A stretch of 64,000 nucleotides of DNA from an uncultured Clostridia bacterium (GTDB lineage: Bacteria > Bacillota > Clostridia > Christensenellales > UBA1242). Each line of letters opens with the position of its first letter. Within the stretch, counting starts at the first letter, position 1. The DNA is taken from NCBI GenBank assembly GCA_947629745.1, contig CANREZ010000002.1, forward strand, positions 64,210-128,209, given 5' to 3'. This document shows, in pieces, positions 61,244 through 64,000 of the stretch. A model generated the notes under the pieces. That model did no database searches and was not told the DNA's origin. It saw only the letters and a program-made list of their open reading frames with translations. The position numbers and the translations under genes were made by a program.

Positions 61244-61274
61244 AAAAAAGGCGGCTAATCTAGTCGCCTTTTTA
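61244..61274. terminator. Bidirectional-type terminator hairpin
   Basis: AAAAAGGCG and CGCCTTTTT pair with A and T runs on both sides. It is not next to a recognised gene end. Confidence 0.6.
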
Positions 61275-61278
61275 GTGA

Positions 61279-61406
61279 TATCCACACTTTCCCCAACAAT
61301 TTTATCTTTGGTAAAACGGTTAAATCTTCACCTATTGTGAGGAGATATATTCTTTTGTTTTGCCCATACACTCATTACGTGTGGATAATGCAATCGATTG
61401 TTGGGG
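61279..61406. other. Possible pseudoknot-forming RNA or stem pair region with DnaA-like boxes
   Basis: Two complementary pairs are interleaved: TATCCACAC (61279-61287) with GTGTGGATA (61379-61387), and CCCCAACAAT (61291-61300) with ATTGTTGGGG (61397-61406). Both are perfect. The A-B-A'-B' order is that of an RNA pseudoknot and not of a simple hairpin. Inside lies CTTCAC/GTGAGG. TGTGGATAA at 61380-61388 equals the DnaA box consensus, and near matches lie at 61279 and 61433. The rest of 61110-61575 holds nothing else. Confidence 0.35.
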
Positions 61407-61575
61407 GCATCCTTTTAATATATTATATCACATTATCCATAAGTTGCAAAAAAATTTTAACAAATTGTATGAACTATATAAAAAGATGCTCAGTGTTAAA
61501 CATTTTTTGAGGCTAAATAAATTTAACACGCCCGCCCAGCACAATAACTGATTTCTATAATCACTTTCTAAATGC

Positions 61576-62385
61576 TCATCTTAGTGTTTTAATTTTAAAC
61601 ACAACTACGCCATATTTTTCTTCGTCTTGTTTAGGGTAGATTGTTCTATAAACTTTAATCATCTCTTCCTTTGTTTTTGTGGCAAATCCTAATTCAGACT
61701 TATTCAAACTGTTAGCCATTTCGTCAAAGTTTTTGAATATATACTTGTCTAAAATGATTGCATTAATTGTTTCAGTTCTCTTTGGTTCTTTGTAAAAGGT
61801 TATTGTATCGCCAATGTTAAATTGTTTGCGCTTTTCATCATTAAGCCTACCTTCCAAAATTTTCTCTTGATTTTTTATCAGGTTAAAATAGATTGGGTTA
61901 AGATTGAGTGTGTGTTTATTGAAATGTGTTTTTCTTATTGTCCAATTGCGCCATATATCATCATCTGAGAAACCAGTTGATTCAAACAAGTTCGCAAATT
62001 TTCCCCAAAACTTAATTGCACGAGGATTTGTAAATCTTGTTGAAAAAACAAATTCTCCATCAAACAAGTTAGTAAGTTCAGTTGCAAACCATATTGCATT
62101 TCCGTTTTTTCTATATTCGGGGCGAACATAGAACTCGGCAAAATCATATTGCATATTGGAAAGTTCACGTATCATTGCAAGCCCGGCTATATTGTTATCA
62201 ACAATAAAGTAGAAAGGATATCTATCTTTATCTTCCCAATAACAATCAAACCAATTATAAATAGGTGTGCCATTTTCATCAAATTTTATATCAGGGTCGA
62301 ACTCTGAAAGTTCAGCAAGATATTCATAGAATATCTTCCGCATCTCTTCAATTTTGGACAATGGAACTATTTGAATTTTTCTCAT
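61576..62385 (-). CDS. GNAT acetyltransferase fused to ASCH domain
   Basis: A 269-residue two-domain protein. Residues ~1-150 form a GNAT-like N-acetyltransferase (IAGLAMIREL, FAEFYVRPEYRKNG acetyl-CoA loop, AIKFWGKF). Residues ~160-269 form an ASCH domain (NLNPIYFNLIKNQEKILEGR, FNIGDTITF), a fold proposed to bind or process modified nucleotides or RNA. AAAGG precedes the ATG. Codon use is unlike the native genes. The fusion suggests acetylation of an RNA or nucleotide substrate, but that is inference from the domains. Confidence 0.78.
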   Translation of the reverse strand: MRKIQIVPLSKIEEMRKIFYEYLAELSEFDPDIKFDENGTPIYNWFDCYWEDKDRYPFYFIVDNNIAGLAMIRELSNMQYDFAEFYVRPEYRKNGNAIWFATELTNLFDGEFVFSTRFTNPRAIKFWGKFANLFESTGFSDDDIWRNWTIRKTHFNKHTLNLNPIYFNLIKNQEKILEGRLNDEKRKQFNIGDTITFYKEPKRTETINAIILDKYIFKNFDEMANSLNKSELGFATKTKEEMIKVYRTIYPKQDEEKYGVVVFKIKTLR

Positions 62386-62492
62386 GTTTTATACCTTTAA
62401 AACAATTATAACATAAAATAGAACAAATATAGCGATATTTTTATCATATTTCAATGAGGATTTAAAGAAAATCGAGTTTACATTGTTAAAAT

Positions 62493-62526
62493 TGGTGCAA
62501 CCGAGCAGATTTGAACTGCTGACTTA
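62493..62526 (-). other. tRNA 3'-end fragment (integration scar)
   Basis: On the minus strand AGCAGTTCAAATCTGCT forms a complete T-arm with loop TTCAAAT, followed by CGGTTGCACCA, an acceptor 3' strand with encoded CCA. No D-arm or anticodon arm precedes it. It is therefore the 3' end of a tRNA gene without its body, as left by integration at a tRNA. The rest of 62386-62772 shows no gene. Confidence 0.6.
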
Positions 62527-62772
62527 TTGTTATGAGAAAAGGAATTTGGTTGTTTTATTTTTTTCGGCGTAAATTTTGACAATTTTTAGCAAAAATATTG
62601 TCAAAATTGGCCTTTTTCATTAAAATTTCACACCAACTTTCTTATCTTTAACTCAATCGCCATTAATTTTATGGTGGCGAAATGGTGACTTTCTGCACGC
62701 TAATCTGCCCATGGTGACTTTTTGAATATTTGCCTTTTTCTATATCATTGTGATGATATAGTTGGTCAGTTA

Positions 62773-63675
62773 TCAATATTTGATTTTGAAATAATCGAGT
62801 AGCATTTTGTACTGGTCTTGTCCAAAACGGCAAGTTTCAATCAAATAGTTTCTTTCGTTATTCCATTCTTTAAGGCCGCGATAATAATACCATTTGTTTT
62901 TATCATCAATGTAAAATGGTACGATGTTATTTTTTAAACATTCCTTAAAGGCTATTAGTCTGCCAACACGTCCGTTGCCGTCCTGGAAAGGGTGTATGGT
63001 TTCAAATCTATAATGGAATTCAACAATATCTTCAAAGGCCACTTTTTTAAGAGAGTTATACCAAGTAAGAAGTTTTTTAATTTCTTTTGCTACATCCTCT
63101 GGGGGAGTGGTTTCAATTCCGCCAACGGTGTTCGGCATAAGTTTATATTGACCGGCGCCATAATTTTTGGATTGCTCGGTACCTTCCTTTAAAAAGTGAT
63201 GCATATTTTTTATAAGCGTTTCTGTCAATTCAGCGGTGGCGAAATCGATTACATAATCAATGCATCTGAAATGGTTGTTTGTTTCGATTACATCGTCTAG
63301 TTGAATGTTTGCTGCAAGCTCACCAAGAGTTTTGGTTTCAAAGATATAGCGGGTTTGATCTTCAGTCAGTTTGCTGCCTTCAATATGATTTGAATTGTAG
63401 GTTAATTTGATTTGTGTTTCGTGATACAGGCCGCCGCTTAATTTCAACAATTTTTCTTTTTGCAGAGTTTGTAAAATGTGGTTGGTTTCAAGAATATCGT
63501 CAAAATTGGCGTCTAAAAACGCTAAAATCTTGCCTATAACTTTGTCGTTTATATCTTCACCTTTGCTTATTTTTGCAATAGTGCGTGAAGACACTCCAAC
63601 CTTTTCGCATAGGGCGGATTTTGTTATGCCTTTTCGCTTTAATAATTCTTTTAATCTTGCTTCATTGACAATCAT
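62773..63675 (-). CDS. Fic-domain protein with N-terminal XRE helix-turn-helix
   Basis: A 300-residue protein. Residues ~1-60 form a Cro/XRE DNA-binding domain (LKRKGITKSALCEKVGVSSRTI). The rest is a Fic domain with the full active-site motif HPFQDGNGRVGR. The inhibitory-helix motif S..xEG is present as SNHIEGS (residues ~95-101), upstream of the core, so the protein is self-inhibited (class II Fic). It would transfer AMP to hydroxyl groups of proteins. The HTH suggests it also regulates its own gene. GGAG precedes the ATG at 63675. Codon use is foreign. Confidence 0.88.
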   Translation of the reverse strand: MIVNEARLKELLKRKGITKSALCEKVGVSSRTIAKISKGEDINDKVIGKILAFLDANFDDILETNHILQTLQKEKLLKLSGGLYHETQIKLTYNSNHIEGSKLTEDQTRYIFETKTLGELAANIQLDDVIETNNHFRCIDYVIDFATAELTETLIKNMHHFLKEGTEQSKNYGAGQYKLMPNTVGGIETTPPEDVAKEIKKLLTWYNSLKKVAFEDIVEFHYRFETIHPFQDGNGRVGRLIAFKECLKNNIVPFYIDDKNKWYYYRGLKEWNNERNYLIETCRFGQDQYKMLLDYFKIKY

Positions 63676-63916
63676 AAACACTCCAAATATTTACTTTTAT
63701 AAATATATTATAACAAAAAGTAAATATTTTACAACTTTTTATATACTAAAAGTAAAGATTTTTAATTTTCTATTTTAAACTTTACTAGGATTATTGGTTT
63801 GAAATATAAAATCTTAATTTGCTCGCCGGTGTTGTTAAGTATTCACACATAAAAATATTAATTTATGAAAAATTTTCAAAAACGAGTGAAATTTTCCTAC
63901 AAAATGAGATGATATA

Positions 63917-63925
63917 TGGTATAAT
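63917..63925 (+). promoter_or_regulatory. Extended -10 promoter element of the last gene
   Basis: TGG TATAAT lies 46 bases before the ATG at 63972. No good -35 is seen. AAGGAGAATAAC is the ribosome site. Confidence 0.55.
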
Positions 63926-63971
63926 TCTATAATAGCTGATTTAATGAAATACTATTTAAAGGAGAATAACA

Positions 63972-64000
63972 ATGGATAAATTAAAGATGCAAAGTGAAAA
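63972..64000 (+). CDS. Start of a gene cut by the window end
   Basis: Only the first nine codons are visible: MDKLKMQSE. A good ribosome site (AAGGAG) and a -10 box precede it. Type III restriction-modification methyltransferase (Mod) subunits often begin with a similar MxxLKM sequence, and a Fic gene adjoins, but nine residues cannot decide this. Confidence 0.35.

Noticed and set aside
61279-61441. Replication origin
   Set aside because: Only one perfect DnaA box and two near matches, with no dnaA, dnaN or parAB genes and no AT-rich unwinding block that stands out.

Overview
The window reads as AT-rich chromosomal DNA of an uncultured, probably intestinal Bacillota (Clostridia-type) bacterium. 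Supporting signs are Gram-positive promoters and AGGAGG-type ribosome sites, a TasA-like secreted protein, type III glutamine synthetase, formate-tetrahydrofolate ligase, L-lactate dehydrogenase, an M60-type mucin-directed protease and BspA-type leucine-rich lipoproteins. Most genes favour CTA (Leu) and AGG (Arg) codons. Genes at about 54.5-56.9 kb and 61.6-63.7 kb do not, and look imported. No rRNA, integrase, transposase or CRISPR array was seen.

Layout. 0-5.4 kb: the end of a large surface protein, a serine acetyltransferase, and a repeat-rich stretch in which two ~200 bp inverted repeats bracket a PH-domain gene and a membrane glycosyltransferase. 5.6-14 kb: housekeeping and envelope genes (GT4 glycosyltransferase, ABC-F ATPase, TasA-like protein, ppa-dtd operon, CvpA-like membrane protein). 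14-22 kb: a possible small RNA, a large surface protein behind two promoters, cardiolipin synthase, and a two-gene unit with a DisA-N-like sensor domain. 22-32 kb: type III glutamine synthetase between two tRNA-Glu genes, galU-like gene, ldh, Cu/Zn SOD, small accessory genes, a GIY-YIG nuclease and tRNA-Thr. 32-49 kb: an envelope block with a frameshifted acyltransferase, M60 protease, cysK-like gene, YwaF protein, O-antigen-ligase-like protein, a YwaF-ABC fusion operon and a large lipoprotein. 49-54 kb: tRNA-Arg, fhs, and a degenerate ABC exporter. 54-57 kb: tRNA-Ser followed by single-gene cassettes. 57-64 kb: a zinc-ribbon protein, a BspA-type lipoprotein, a GNAT-ASCH fusion, a Fic protein and the first codons of a further gene.

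Three patterns go beyond ordinary annotation. (1) Four runs of 8-9 G, the only ones noticed in the window, all fall inside cell-envelope genes. Three are in frame and one breaks its gene, as expected of phase-variable loci. (2) tRNA genes carry associated elements. tRNA-Arg and tRNA-Thr are each followed by an inverted, hairpin-rich partial copy of their own 3' part, split at the T-loop by two small hairpins. tRNA-Ser is followed by genes separated by tRNA-Ser-tail-like sequences and terminators. (3) Several genes have a -10 box only 5-6 bases before the start codon and no ribosome site, which suggests leaderless transcripts.
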